This document shows positions 1 through 7,951 of a DNA stretch of 64,000 bases, one piece after another. The stretch covers positions 48,849 through 112,848 of the forward strand of contig JBEKDA010000012.1 in NCBI GenBank assembly GCA_050014595.1, given 5' to 3'. Source of the stretch: PALSA-129 sp050014595 (GTDB lineage Bacteria; Acidobacteriota; Terriglobia; Bryobacterales; Bryobacteraceae). Position 1 is the stretch's first letter. Every line of letters begins with the position of its first letter. The position numbers were made by a program, and so were the translations under genes. Under the pieces are notes generated by a model. That model searched no databases, was not told the DNA's origin, and saw only the letters and a list, made by a program, of their open reading frames with translations.

Positions 1-362
1 TTGAGCAGGGTGGTCGAGGTGACGAAGTAGACCAGCTTGCGCAGTTCGGGGTTGTGCCAGTTGAGAGGCGGGAAGCCGGGCGGATAAATGCCTTTGCGGC
101 CCTCGCGTTTGCGCTTCAGCCAGATGCCCAGCGGAACCATGATCAGGCCCGTGAAGAAAGGCGCGGGCAGGCCTAGAAACACCAGGATACCGATGTAGGG
201 GCTGGCGGCTTCGCCCTTCAGGGTGGTGGGCAGCAGGAAGAGCCAGAAGACTACGGTGGTGGTCACGATGACCACGCCGGCGAGGCTGACCCAGTTGTTA
301 GACAGGTAGACGAACGGGGACAACCAGCCCCGGCGACTTATATCGGATGGATTGGGTGTCAT
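1..362 (-). CDS. NapC/NirT-like multihaem cytochrome c, N-terminal fragment
   Basis: Partial gene; the ATG is at 362 and the reading frame stays open to the window edge, giving the first 120 residues. Two strongly hydrophobic segments (about residues 23-45 and 55-80) are followed by a basic stretch and a PPGFPPLNW motif. I recognise this as the membrane-anchor region found in front of the haem motifs in acidobacterial and delta-proteobacterial NapC/NirT-type cytochromes. No CxxCH lies inside the visible part, so the haem domain is inferred, not seen. It starts 11 bases after the stop of the c/b-type cytochrome and is the last visible gene of the same operon. It would be expected to move electrons from quinol to periplasmic carriers. 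Confidence 0.65.
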   Translation of the reverse strand, partial: MTPNPSDISRRGWLSPFVYLSNNWVSLAGVVIVTTTVVFWLFLLPTTLKGEAASPYIGILVFLGLPAPFFTGLIMVPLGIWLKRKREGRKGIYPPGFPPLNWHNPELRKLVYFVTSTTLL

Positions 363-372
363 GCTGTGGGTA

Positions 373-2052
373 TCAGTCTCCCGCGGTCTTCGCCGGCTCG
401 CGCTCTCGTGCGTGCTCCTTCTTTTTTACACTAAATCCAGTCAGGAAAGCGGTATTGAGCGGGTAGACGTCGGGATCGAAGATGACGGAGTAGAAGTGCC
501 ACACCACGATCGCCAGGGTGGCGAGGATAGCCTCGTACAGGTGAACCGAAGTAGCGACGTCGAGCCAGCTCTTGGGCAGGAATCTCAGGACCATGCTGTT
601 GGCCCAAAGGAACGCCCCGGAAGCAATCATGACGACTGCGCCCCAGACCACGGCCCAATATTCGGCCTTCTCGATGTAACTGTGCGGCGAACGGGGCGGG
701 AGCTCGGAACCCAAGCCGAGGTTGTAGGCGAAGCCCGCCAGCGCCTCGCGCGGGTCATCCATTTTGGGCAGCATCTCTTTCCAGTGATGGCGCAGCTTGC
801 GGTTGACGATCAGCGAGACAAGGTGCGTGACGGCGACGGCCGTGAACACGGCGGCGGCGATGCGATGGATCAGGCTGCGCACGGCGTACCTGCCTTCCAT
901 CATCAGCAGGGGACGCGCCCACCAGGTGTCGGGATATTTCAGGGCGAAACCGGTCCAGATCAGAGTGAGGAACGAGAGCGCCATGACGGCGTGCTGGACG
1001 CGTTCGAAGGGCAACATGCGTAGCTCGCCTTGGCCGGCTGCGGCCATCCATCCGGGTTGCGCAATGCGAACTTGAAAACGCAGTTTGACCAGCTTGCGGA
1101 TCCAATCGCCGCCCTGGTGAAGCATCATGAGGCCGATGGTGACGGGGATCAGCAGCAGGTAGAACTGACGCACCCAGCGCAGCGCCGCGGTTTCGGAGTT
1201 TACCGTGAGGTGCACCTGGCTGATGGCGAAACGGGTACCGGCGCCGGCGTGGCACTGCCCGCAAGTTTTGGGCAGATTCTTCGGATTAATGGTCGACTTG
1301 GGATCGGATGACGGCAGGATGTTGTGCACGCCGTGGCAGCTCGAGCAGTTGGCCACGGTTTGGGAGCCGGCCTTGCCGGCGAGGCCGTGATAGGAAGCGT
1401 CAAAGCTGACCACGCGGTCGGAGGGCAGCCCGAAGGAGCTCGTCAGCCGCACGTTTCCGTGGCAACTTCCGCAGGTATCGCGGATGTGCGCGGCGTTGAC
1501 CATGGAGGCGGCGTTGCCGGGCTTGAGGATCTTGTGTTCGCCGTGGCAATCGTTGCAGATGGGCGCCTGGGTGACGCCCCGGGCGAGGGCTTGGCCATGT
1601 ACGCTGGTGCGGTACTGATCGACGACTTCGCCGTGGCACATGCCGCAGGTGTCGGGGACGGCGGTGCGGAACTCCTGCGACTGTGGGTGCAGCAGCTCGT
1701 GGGCGCTGCCGTGGCACATGGCGCAATCGGGGGCGCCTTCATTGCCGTGCTTGCGGGCCTGGCCGTGAACGCCGAGGGCATAGTCGCCGGCCTGGTCCTG
1801 GTGGCAGGTGGTGCACTGGGGTTTGGGGATGTTGGCGGGGTGAGGATACTGGTCGTGGGATTCGTGGCAAGTGTCGCAGGGCAACCCGGCGTGGGCGCTC
1901 TTTTCGAGCTTCTGGGCCTGGTCGTGGCACGAAGCGCAGTCCGCGCCGGGCGGCTCCGCCGCATGGGCATGGACGCCGGCCAGGCTGAGGACGAGGCCGA
2001 ATAGGGCAGAACCGAGCGCTTGGCTGATGGTTCGAAGTGCCCGGCTTCCCAT
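373..2052 (-). CDS. nine-haem c-type/b-type membrane cytochrome (CbcL-like)
   Basis: 559 residues from the ATG at 2052, which begins a clean Sec signal peptide (residues 1-32); a longer in-frame start lacks one. Nine CxxCH haem c sites follow, with first cysteines at 39, 59, 80, 110, 136, 166, 194, 236 and 264. A membrane domain of about five helices (296-312, 352-370, 395-414, 465-483, 503-523) carries histidines suited to b haems (354, 397, 410, 504, 519). Nine c haems fused to a HydC/FdnI-type cytochrome b is the known architecture of Geobacter CbcL, an inner-membrane quinol oxidase used in low-potential metal respiration. The role here is inferred from architecture only. Five bases separate it from the upstream small membrane protein. 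Confidence 0.85.
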   Translation of the reverse strand: MGSRALRTISQALGSALFGLVLSLAGVHAHAAEPPGADCASCHDQAQKLEKSAHAGLPCDTCHESHDQYPHPANIPKPQCTTCHQDQAGDYALGVHGQARKHGNEGAPDCAMCHGSAHELLHPQSQEFRTAVPDTCGMCHGEVVDQYRTSVHGQALARGVTQAPICNDCHGEHKILKPGNAASMVNAAHIRDTCGSCHGNVRLTSSFGLPSDRVVSFDASYHGLAGKAGSQTVANCSSCHGVHNILPSSDPKSTINPKNLPKTCGQCHAGAGTRFAISQVHLTVNSETAALRWVRQFYLLLIPVTIGLMMLHQGGDWIRKLVKLRFQVRIAQPGWMAAAGQGELRMLPFERVQHAVMALSFLTLIWTGFALKYPDTWWARPLLMMEGRYAVRSLIHRIAAAVFTAVAVTHLVSLIVNRKLRHHWKEMLPKMDDPREALAGFAYNLGLGSELPPRSPHSYIEKAEYWAVVWGAVVMIASGAFLWANSMVLRFLPKSWLDVATSVHLYEAILATLAIVVWHFYSVIFDPDVYPLNTAFLTGFSVKKKEHAREREPAKTAGD

Positions 2053-2057
2053 GACGG

Positions 2058-2336
2058 TTACACTCCGGATTGGGATGTCTGAATCCAGGCCTGATACGCG
2101 TAGGCAGCGCCCAGAATGACACCGTAAACCAAGGCGATCACGGTGAGAATTTTGCCCCACTTGTCGATCTGGTCGAGCTTGTGGGCAACCACGGTTTGAT
2201 CGGCGCCGCCGCCGTCGAGCACGTGCAGGTTGTCGTCTTCATGGCTCGCAACCACCTTGCGCCACACCAACAGTCCGATGACGGCGAGAGCCAGAACGAT
2301 CCAGAAATACAGGAACGGAAGCAAACTGATATTCAT
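2058..2336 (-). CDS. small two-helix membrane protein of cytochrome operon
   Basis: 92 residues with a hydrophobic N-terminal segment (about 4-24) and a second one (about 62-82), joined by a charged, His/Asp-rich loop. I do not recognise a family. It lies between the Cys-rich protein and the c/b cytochrome with only 5 bases to the latter, so it is probably co-translated with it. It could be an accessory or assembly subunit of the membrane cytochrome; that is inference from position and size. Confidence 0.7.
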   Translation of the reverse strand: MNISLLPFLYFWIVLALAVIGLLVWRKVVASHEDDNLHVLDGGGADQTVVAHKLDQIDKWGKILTVIALVYGVILGAAYAYQAWIQTSQSGV

Positions 2337-2368
2337 GAGATTATCTCCAGATTCAGATCAAATTTAGT

Positions 2369-2776
2369 TCAGATCACGGTTGAAATTTGCGGCCTTGGGC
2401 GGGCGGTGATTCCGCTACCCGCACCGCCCAAGCCGTGCTTATCGAAAGTTTTCCCGGTGGCTTCCTCGATGGCATCCACAACCAAAAGCAAATAGGCATC
2501 CAGGGCGCAGCGGACCTGCTGGCGGGTTTCGCAGGAGCCGTCGTGAGACTGTTCGGCGCAAACCGAGCAGACGTTGCGGCGAATGGCTTCGATGTACTGC
2601 TGGATATCGTCGCTGTGGACAGACTGGATGGCTTGGGCTACTTGGGGAAACAGACGGAACAGGGCGCAACTGGAGGGTTGTTCCAGGCCGCACTGCCCCT
2701 CTACGGTGCGTTCCGTACAAACGCTGCAGATCCGGTTGCGGACCAGAACCTCAAGTTCTGCTAATGAGCGATCCAT
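2369..2776 (-). CDS. Cys-rich protein with two C-x2-C-x8-C-x7-C modules
   Basis: 135 residues from the ATG at 2776, chosen because AAAGGAG sits just upstream; a longer frame adds 22 residues with no ribosome site. Two modules carry four cysteines each with identical spacing C-x2-C-x8-C-x7-C, separated by a helical stretch of about 30 residues, so the protein looks like an internal duplication. There is no signal peptide, so a cytoplasmic protein binding zinc or an Fe-S cluster is plausible. I do not recognise the family. It is in the middle of the cytochrome operon. Confidence 0.75.
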   Translation of the reverse strand: MDRSLAELEVLVRNRICSVCTERTVEGQCGLEQPSSCALFRLFPQVAQAIQSVHSDDIQQYIEAIRRNVCSVCAEQSHDGSCETRQQVRCALDAYLLLVVDAIEEATGKTFDKHGLGGAGSGITARPRPQISTVI

Positions 2777-2843
2777 ATCTGAATCTCCTTTCGCCTGAAC
2801 AAAGAGCAGTGCACGCCGAAGTCCAAGCGGGCGGCAAACCAAA

Positions 2844-3290
2844 CTATGGGGTTTTGCAACGCTTTGGGCCGCAATGCCGATGGATTGGGGCTATTGACGC
2901 AGTCTCTGCACTGATTGTATGGGTTATTTCGCCTGCGACCTCCGAACTGTGGGGTTTTGCGATACGCAAGGCAGCAGCCATGATGGCCAGCAGAACGGTA
3001 CTCAGGGGATCTTGCTCCGAGACAACGGAGACAATTCCGGCTTCCCAAGCCTGGGCAAGGAATTGAGGATCTTGCAGATCGTGGCGGGTGATCAGGACAA
3101 CCCGTTCGGGGTTGGAGAGGGGGAGGGGCAGCCGTCTGAATGCCTGTTCGTCCAGGACCAACACACAATGCTGTGAGAGGTCGGGGCGATCGACGGGCTG
3201 GACGTGCCAGGCGCAGCTACGGGTCAGGGCTTCCCGAACCGTCGCGGCGTACTGGCCGTCACCCATCGAAAGCTGAACGGTTTGCATCAT
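2844..3290 (-). CDS. unknown protein, possible degenerate receiver-like domain
   Basis: 148 residues from the ATG at 3290, preceded by GGAG at a 6-base spacing; an ATG at 3317 is also open. Alternating hydrophobic strands (HCVLVLDEQ, RVVLITRHD, GIVSVVSEQD) give a pattern like an alpha/beta response-regulator receiver fold, but the acidic pocket and phospho-acceptor context are not convincing. It could be a regulatory or docking protein. It lies second in the cytochrome operon, between the monohaem cytochrome and the Cys-rich protein. The function is not assignable from sequence alone. Confidence 0.6.
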   Translation of the reverse strand: MMQTVQLSMGDGQYAATVREALTRSCAWHVQPVDRPDLSQHCVLVLDEQAFRRLPLPLSNPERVVLITRHDLQDPQFLAQAWEAGIVSVVSEQDPLSTVLLAIMAAALRIAKPHSSEVAGEITHTISAETASIAPIHRHCGPKRCKTP

Positions 3291-3323
3291 GCCCGACTCC
3301 ACGCCTCCGCCTTCCATCGGCAG

Positions 3324-3560
3324 TTACTTCTTCTTCTCGACGTAGCCGTCCAGGGACTTATTCTTCCCGTAATACTTGCCGGCGTCGGTCAAGTTCTTAT
3401 TCATGGCGTCCTTATCGTTGGGGACGTTCTTCTCATGGCAGTAAGTGCAAGTTTTTTTAGTAGTCTTGCTGTATTCCGGTTTGCCATACGAAGCCGTGGA
3501 GCAAACTAGGAAACCGCCCAGCAGGATGACAGCGGGCAAAGCAATTTTCCAATGGGACAT
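3324..3560 (-). CDS. small monohaem c-type cytochrome
   Basis: 78 residues from the ATG at 3560 (GGAGG four bases upstream). An N-terminal signal segment (about 5-25) is followed by a short Lys-rich mature region with one CTYCH haem-attachment motif and a Lys/Gly/Tyr-rich tail. The cysteine before the cleavage region does not form a proper lipobox, so a soluble periplasmic monohaem carrier is most likely. It is the first gene after the predicted sigma-54 promoter. It is probably an electron acceptor or donor for the large cytochromes downstream. Confidence 0.8.
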   Translation of the reverse strand: MSHWKIALPAVILLGGFLVCSTASYGKPEYSKTTKKTCTYCHEKNVPNDKDAMNKNLTDAGKYYGKNKSLDGYVEKKK

Positions 3561-3581
3561 GATGCCTCCATCCGGCAAGGT

Positions 3582-3597
3582 AGCAATTGCATCACCA
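3582..3597 (-). promoter_or_regulatory. sigma-54 (-24/-12) promoter for cytochrome operon
   Basis: Read on the minus strand this is TGGTGATGCAATTGCT, which matches the RpoN consensus TGGCACG-N4-TTGCW at the invariant GG and GC with correct 10-base spacing and a perfect TTGCT. It ends 22 bases before the monohaem cytochrome ATG, and a sigma-54 activator gene is divergent next to it. Confidence 0.65.
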
Positions 3598-3651
3598 TGC
3601 ATGTATCTTCAAACACAGCAGCAGGTTTGAAGGGATTTCCACCATCGGGAT

Positions 3652-3697
3652 GGGGGCATTCCCCCCGAAATAGCGGCATGATGGGCCAATTCCCCCA
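3652..3697. promoter_or_regulatory. two G-tract/C-tract inverted repeats, candidate activator sites
   Basis: GGGGGCATTCCCCCC (3652-3666) and TGGGCCAATTCCCCCA (3682-3697) are imperfect palindromes in the divergent region. They lie 55-115 bases upstream of the -24/-12 element, where an enhancer-binding protein would be expected to bind. Confidence 0.35.
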
Positions 3698-3707
3698 AAT
3701 CGCTTGA

Positions 3708-3713
3708 TATAAT
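3708..3713 (+). promoter_or_regulatory. -10 element upstream of the sigma-54 activator
   Basis: A perfect TATAAT lies 17 bases before the activator ATG. No convincing -35 hexamer is seen at the expected spacing, and the site overlaps the end of the palindrome region, so autoregulation is possible. Confidence 0.4.
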
Positions 3714-3730
3714 CCAGGTACGTACCGTGA

Positions 3731-5074
3731 ATGTCTAAGCTCATCCCAGGCTGGCAGAAGACCAGCGTGCTCGAATCCGTGTTTGACCAGCTTTCGGACG
3801 CGCTCGTCCTTTATGATCCGGAGTTTCGGATTACCGGTGTTAACCGGTCGGCGGAGAGGCTGTTTGGCGTTTCCTCGGAGGAAATGCTGGGAAAGCACTG
3901 CCAGGATATCTTTAAGTGCGAGCTCTGCGAACCCGGTTGCGGCGTTCTGGTGGGGCTGAACCAGGCGCCCGCCGCGCCTCATTCCACGGTGCGGCTGCAC
4001 ACCGCCAACGGCATGGAACGGCTGGTGGTGATGCGCACTACGCAGATGTTCGACGATGCCGGCAACCTCAGCGGAGTGGTAGCCACCATCAAAGACATCA
4101 CCGACGAGGCGGCGCCCCAGAAGCGGGAAGTGATCGCCGAATCGCCGTCCATGCGGGAGGTGCTGAATTTTGTGCGGCGGGTGGCGGCCAGCGAAGCCAC
4201 TACGGTTCTGCTCGAAGGCGAAAACGGGACCGGCAAGGACCTGATCGCCAAGACGCTGCATTACCAGAGCGTGCGCCAAGCCGAGCCGTTTATCGCGATC
4301 AACTGCGCGGCCATTCCCGATTCGCTTCTGGAGAGCGAACTGTTCGGGTATGAAAAGGGCGCGTTCACGGATGCGCGGTCGCAAAAGCGGGGCATTTTCG
4401 AACTGGCCGACAAGGGCACGCTGTTCCTGGACGAGATTGGCGAGATCCCGCTGATGTTGCAGGCCAAGCTGCTGCGGGTGCTGGAAGAACAGACTTTTCG
4501 CCGGCTGGGCGGCCTGAAAGACATCAAACTGGATCTGCGGGTGGTGGCGGCCACCAACAAGAACCTGCGGGAAGCCGTGAAGGAAGGGGCTTTCCGGCAG
4601 GATCTGTATTTCCGGCTCAACGTGATCCAGATTCTCATCCCGGCGTTGCGGGAGCGCACCGAGGACATCGTGCCGCTCACGAAGTTTTTCGTCGAGCACT
4701 ACAACCGCAAATTCAAACGGAACATCGAAGGGTTGAATGAGGCGGCGGCCAGGCTGTTGCTGGGGCACGACTGGCCGGGCAACGTGCGCGAGTTGCGCAA
4801 CGCCATCGAGCGGGCCATGATCCTGGAGGAGTCGGCGCTGATCACGCCGGCCAGCCTGCCGATTGCGATTTCGCGTCCCGAATCCGGGACGATCTTGCCG
4901 GTTCCGGCCAGCGCGGACCTTCCCACGGAGGGGCTTTCGCTCGAAGACAACGAACGCAACCTGCTGACGCGAGCGCTCGAAAAGACCAACGGCAACCAGA
5001 CGCAGGCGGCGCGATTGCTGCGCATCACGCGGGACACGCTGCGCTACAAGATGAAGAAATTCAACTTGCGGTAG
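3731..5074 (+). CDS. PAS-domain sigma-54-dependent transcriptional activator
   Basis: 447 residues. An N-terminal PAS domain (about 12-125) contains a C63-x2-C66-x3-C70 cluster that could bind a metal, Fe-S cluster or act as a thiol switch. The AAA+ domain follows, with Walker A GENGTGKD (163-170), a sigma-54 contact loop GAFTDA (210-215, a variant of GAFTGA), and Walker B LFLDE (231-235). A Fis-type helix-turn-helix ends the protein (about 404-447). It would sense a redox or ligand signal through the PAS domain and open RpoN promoters. Its position divergent to the cytochrome operon and the -24/-12 element in front of that operon make it the likely activator of those genes. Confidence 0.92.
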   Translation: MSKLIPGWQKTSVLESVFDQLSDALVLYDPEFRITGVNRSAERLFGVSSEEMLGKHCQDIFKCELCEPGCGVLVGLNQAPAAPHSTVRLHTANGMERLVVMRTTQMFDDAGNLSGVVATIKDITDEAAPQKREVIAESPSMREVLNFVRRVAASEATTVLLEGENGTGKDLIAKTLHYQSVRQAEPFIAINCAAIPDSLLESELFGYEKGAFTDARSQKRGIFELADKGTLFLDEIGEIPLMLQAKLLRVLEEQTFRRLGGLKDIKLDLRVVAATNKNLREAVKEGAFRQDLYFRLNVIQILIPALRERTEDIVPLTKFFVEHYNRKFKRNIEGLNEAAARLLLGHDWPGNVRELRNAIERAMILEESALITPASLPIAISRPESGTILPVPASADLPTEGLSLEDNERNLLTRALEKTNGNQTQAARLLRITRDTLRYKMKKFNLR

Positions 5075-5205
5075 GCGCCTGCGGCGCCAACATCGACAAG
5101 AACGGTCGATGTTCGGGAGTCAGAAGCCAGAAGTTAGAAGGTAGAATAACCCCGCGCGTGTGCGCACTCGGGGCCGTTGAACTCGCCAATCGGTGTACAC
5201 CAGCA

Positions 5206-5421
5206 TCATGCCGGCCGGCGAAGTGGCGGCGTAACGGCGTACTCGACGGACATGGGATTCGCCATGCGCTTCGAAGCATCGAGAATCTCGAAACTCACCA
5301 TGTTGCCGCCGGCGTCGTAGTCCAGGATGACGCCGGGTTTATCCTGATCGCTTTCCGCGACCGGCGCGTCGCTCAGCAGAACGCTGAGGACGTCCACTTC
5401 GGGGTCGTAGACTACTTTCAT
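5206..5421 (-). CDS. DUF2283 family small protein
   Basis: 71 residues beginning MKVVYDPEVDVLSV, the hallmark of DUF2283 (YDpeaDvLyi). Its ATG overlaps the stop of the DUF4258 gene by ATGA, so the two are translationally coupled. Small two-gene DUF4258/DUF2283 modules resemble toxin-antitoxin pairs; here the DUF2283 member would be the antitoxin-like partner. This is inference from organisation, not activity. Confidence 0.8.
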   Translation of the reverse strand: MKVVYDPEVDVLSVLLSDAPVAESDQDKPGVILDYDAGGNMVSFEILDASKRMANPMSVEYAVTPPLRRPA

Positions 5422-5684
5422 TTGGCGCTCCAGTACTTCTCAATCTTGCTCGTCCGGTAAGCCGTGACAATCACAGGCGGCTGTTCCTCTTCGGCCACCA
5501 CGACTCGCAACAGATACATTTTCCCATCTTCGAACCGTAACCGCGACTGGTGAATCCAACGGCCCGTGCGGGATTCGTCGACAAGCCGTTGTTCCGGGTG
5601 CTCCATTACAGCCTGGACCAGCGCCAGCGGGATGCCGCGGCGGGTCATCTCCCATTCGGCATGGCGGGACAGGCGGAAGTCCAT
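5418..5684 (-). CDS. DUF4258 family protein, RelE-like fold candidate
   Basis: 88 residues. The start FRLSRHAEWEMTRRGI and the end VTAYRTSKIEKYW match the DUF4258 pattern (a His in the first helix, a central strand region, and a terminal TaY-x3-KieKYW motif). DUF4258 is thought to adopt a RelE/ParE-like fold and often pairs with DUF2283, as here with an ATGA overlap. It may be a toxin-like RNase or a harmless relative. It follows the nucleotidyltransferase gene by 45 bases. Confidence 0.8.
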   Translation of the reverse strand: MDFRLSRHAEWEMTRRGIPLALVQAVMEHPEQRLVDESRTGRWIHQSRLRFEDGKMYLLRVVVAEEEQPPVIVTAYRTSKIEKYWSAK

Positions 5685-5729
5685 GGTTGGCCTACAGTTC
5701 TCCCCGGAAGGTGCGATCCAGCTCGGACC

Positions 5730-6020
5730 TCACAGTGAAATCGCGTCGCGCATTACCTCTGGGGCGACGCGCGGCCTCAGCCCACGGCTGGAAACGACAT
5801 CGACCTTGCAACCCAGGGCCCCCTCGAGGTCGAGCCACAGGCCGGTCAGATCAAGCAAGGAACGGCCCGGCTCAAAATCCACCAGAAGGTCGATGTCGGA
5901 GCCGGAACTTTGTTCGCCGCGGGCGACTGACCCGAATACACGGACATTGTGCGCACCCCGCTTCCGGGCGAGTTCGACAATCTGATGGCGGTAGCGGGAC
6001 CGGAGTTCCTCCAACGTCAT
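5730..6020 (-). CDS. MNT-type minimal nucleotidyltransferase
   Basis: 96 residues from the ATG at 6020. The DNA polymerase beta-like core motif is complete: GSVARGEQSSGSDIDLLVDF gives GS-x9-D-x-D, and a third acidic residue follows in the KVDVVS strand. Minimal nucleotidyltransferases of this size usually act with a HEPN partner, which they modify and neutralise. No HEPN gene is present. Only a 13-codon GTG frame (5732 down to 5691) overlapping the stop follows. It may be an orphan or a pair that has lost its partner. Confidence 0.85.
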   Translation of the reverse strand: MTLEELRSRYRHQIVELARKRGAHNVRVFGSVARGEQSSGSDIDLLVDFEPGRSLLDLTGLWLDLEGALGCKVDVVSSRGLRPRVAPEVMRDAISL

Positions 6021-6121
6021 AGCGGCTCCTGTTTGAGTATGCCACAAAGGGTCAGCGCCAACATTTCGAGGCTGCGTCGAAGGCTGCCTGCGACGCGTTC
6101 GCCAAGCTGCCCGCGGTATGC

Positions 6122-6898
6122 CTAATTCCCAGACGGCTTTTCCGCGTGGTCGATCACTATTACATCGATTGAGCCGGGCTGGGTTTCGAGTTTCAGCCCG
6201 ATCTGGTCCTGAATCGCGCTGAGCAAGAGCACGGTGCGATCGGTCGCGGCGTCATCGGGTGGGTAGTCGATCAGGAAATCGAAGTTTCCCTGGATGCCGG
6301 TGTGGTTTAGCACGGGACGCCCAAAGATGGTCGCCATCCGTTCGACCAACTGATCCATGGTGGCGTTTTCTCCGGAAAGGCCGTGCGGGAAGAAGCTGAC
6401 GAAGGGTTGAACCGTGGTGGATGCCGGCTGCTTGAGCTTGGGACCGCCTTTGGCCACTACCAGTGCATACACCGACTCTTTCCTGGTCTCTGTGTGCACC
6501 TTCAATTGGAAACGCTCGGCCAGCAGCGCCTGCAGCATCTGCCGCATTTCCGGATTGGGCGGACTCTTGAAATTCGCCGGCACAAACTTGCTCGACTCGG
6601 AAGACGCGGGCGGCTTCGCCTCGATATCGAATCGGTCGTCGTCGACCCAGTGGGGCCCACCCAGAATCTTGTACATCTCGAGGTTGTACGCGTCGTGGAT
6701 CAACATTCTCAGGGTGTAGCTCGTGGCATGAATCCGGCCCCCGGGATAAGTAAACAGCCCAATCCCCAGGGGACCTGTGTGCGGCGGGGACGGCTTCACC
6801 GACGCCACTTCGAATGCTGGCCTGGTTGCCGCCTCCTGCCCAACTGCCAGGCAAGATGCCAACACAGACAGACTCGCAAGTGTGAGTGAACGCATCAT
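6122..6898 (-). CDS. TIGR03435 family exported protein
   Basis: 258 residues with a signal peptide (1-20) and the family signature FEVASVKPSPP at about 28-38, followed by the conserved GGPHWVDDDRFDIEAK and MLQALLAERFQLKVH blocks. This is the large paralogous family named for Solibacter (TIGR03435), whose function is unknown. GGAGG lies upstream of two adjacent ATG codons; either could start. It is a strong lineage marker for this window. Confidence 0.92.
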   Translation of the reverse strand: MMRSLTLASLSVLASCLAVGQEAATRPAFEVASVKPSPPHTGPLGIGLFTYPGGRIHATSYTLRMLIHDAYNLEMYKILGGPHWVDDDRFDIEAKPPASSESSKFVPANFKSPPNPEMRQMLQALLAERFQLKVHTETRKESVYALVVAKGGPKLKQPASTTVQPFVSFFPHGLSGENATMDQLVERMATIFGRPVLNHTGIQGNFDFLIDYPPDDAATDRTVLLLSAIQDQIGLKLETQPGSIDVIVIDHAEKPSGN

Positions 6899-6942
6899 TT
6901 TCCAACCCTCCGGGTGTTAGGGGTCAGACTCAACCCGCGCGG

Positions 6943-7944
6943 CTAATTCGTGTGCGCCGGCACGAAAACGATGCGCGGCGGGGCGGCGCCAGCGTCCAGA
7001 AGCCACAGCGGCCCGGAGCCGAATTCATTCAAGCGGAACAGACTCCCCATGGGCGCCAGAGTGGCCGGGGTACAATCGCAGGCGATGGTACTGCGGCTGC
7101 CCGCGACAAGGTCGAAAATCACAACTCCATGCGCGGCGGCACTGGCTACGTAGAGTTTGGCGCCATCCTGCGAGAACCCGATGCCAACAGCGGAAGCCAG
7201 ACTGTCATCCGGTTGCGCGATGGTCTGCACGCTGGCTGCGCCGGAGGCGTCGCGGATGAGCAGGAGGCCCGCGGCGGGATCCAGCACGGCGGCATCGTGG
7301 CCGCCTGGGGCGAAAGTCACCAGGAAGCCGGCGCCGGCTTGGATCAGGCTGCGATTCTGGCCGTTCACGCTGAGCAGCCGCACAAAACCACCAGAGATGC
7401 TGAGAAGATAGACGCCGTCATCGCTGATGGCGAAATCGGCGGCGGTGGGAGTGCGCTGGCGCGAGCGGCTGGCGGTTGCGGACGCGGGCTGCAGACCGCC
7501 GGTAGCGGGGAGGGTGATGGCCCCGGCCAGCGCGGGGGCGCCGGGCAGGCCTTGGAACACCTGGGCTTTCCCCAAGGTCAAGAGAGCCGCGGCAGTGCCG
7601 GACGGGCTGAACACCACACGCTGCGGAATGAAGCTGATGCCCCCCAGACTGGTTTCCACGGGGCCGGTGGAAGCCAGGCGGAAGAAGTGGAGCAATCCGT
7701 CGGCAGACACCACGAAGGCCGAATCCTGACGGGGCGAGACATAAGCGGCCGTGAGATCCAGGCCAAGGTTGATGGGATCACCGATCAGCGACGCGCCGGG
7801 GACTCCTTGAATCGGCCGCAAGGCGCGGCCGGGGCTATCGTAGACGAATCCGGCCACGGGGCCGGCGAGCGAGCCCTGTTGCGCAGCGAGCACGGAGCCC
7901 GCAGCTAAGGCGAGACCGAACATCCGGAAGAGTCGAGTGGTCAT
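6943..7944 (-). CDS. exported beta-propeller-like protein
   Basis: 333 residues with a signal peptide (1-21). Repeated blocks of the type AAYVSPRQDSAFVVSADGLLHFF and DFAISDDGVYLLSISGG resemble the blades of an exported seven- or eight-bladed propeller, a common form in Solibacter-type genomes. No catalytic motif is seen. It forms a probable pair with the gene upstream (7 bases between them). Ligand and role are unknown. Confidence 0.7.
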   Translation of the reverse strand: MTTRLFRMFGLALAAGSVLAAQQGSLAGPVAGFVYDSPGRALRPIQGVPGASLIGDPINLGLDLTAAYVSPRQDSAFVVSADGLLHFFRLASTGPVETSLGGISFIPQRVVFSPSGTAAALLTLGKAQVFQGLPGAPALAGAITLPATGGLQPASATASRSRQRTPTAADFAISDDGVYLLSISGGFVRLLSVNGQNRSLIQAGAGFLVTFAPGGHDAAVLDPAAGLLLIRDASGAASVQTIAQPDDSLASAVGIGFSQDGAKLYVASAAAHGVVIFDLVAGSRSTIACDCTPATLAPMGSLFRLNEFGSGPLWLLDAGAAPPRIVFVPAHTN

Positions 7945-7951
7945 GTTGTTC

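Noticed and set aside
3668..3684. A second sigma-54 promoter (TGGCCC...CCGC) on the minus strand
   Set aside because: The GG to GC spacing is one base too long; the element at 3582-3597 fits better.
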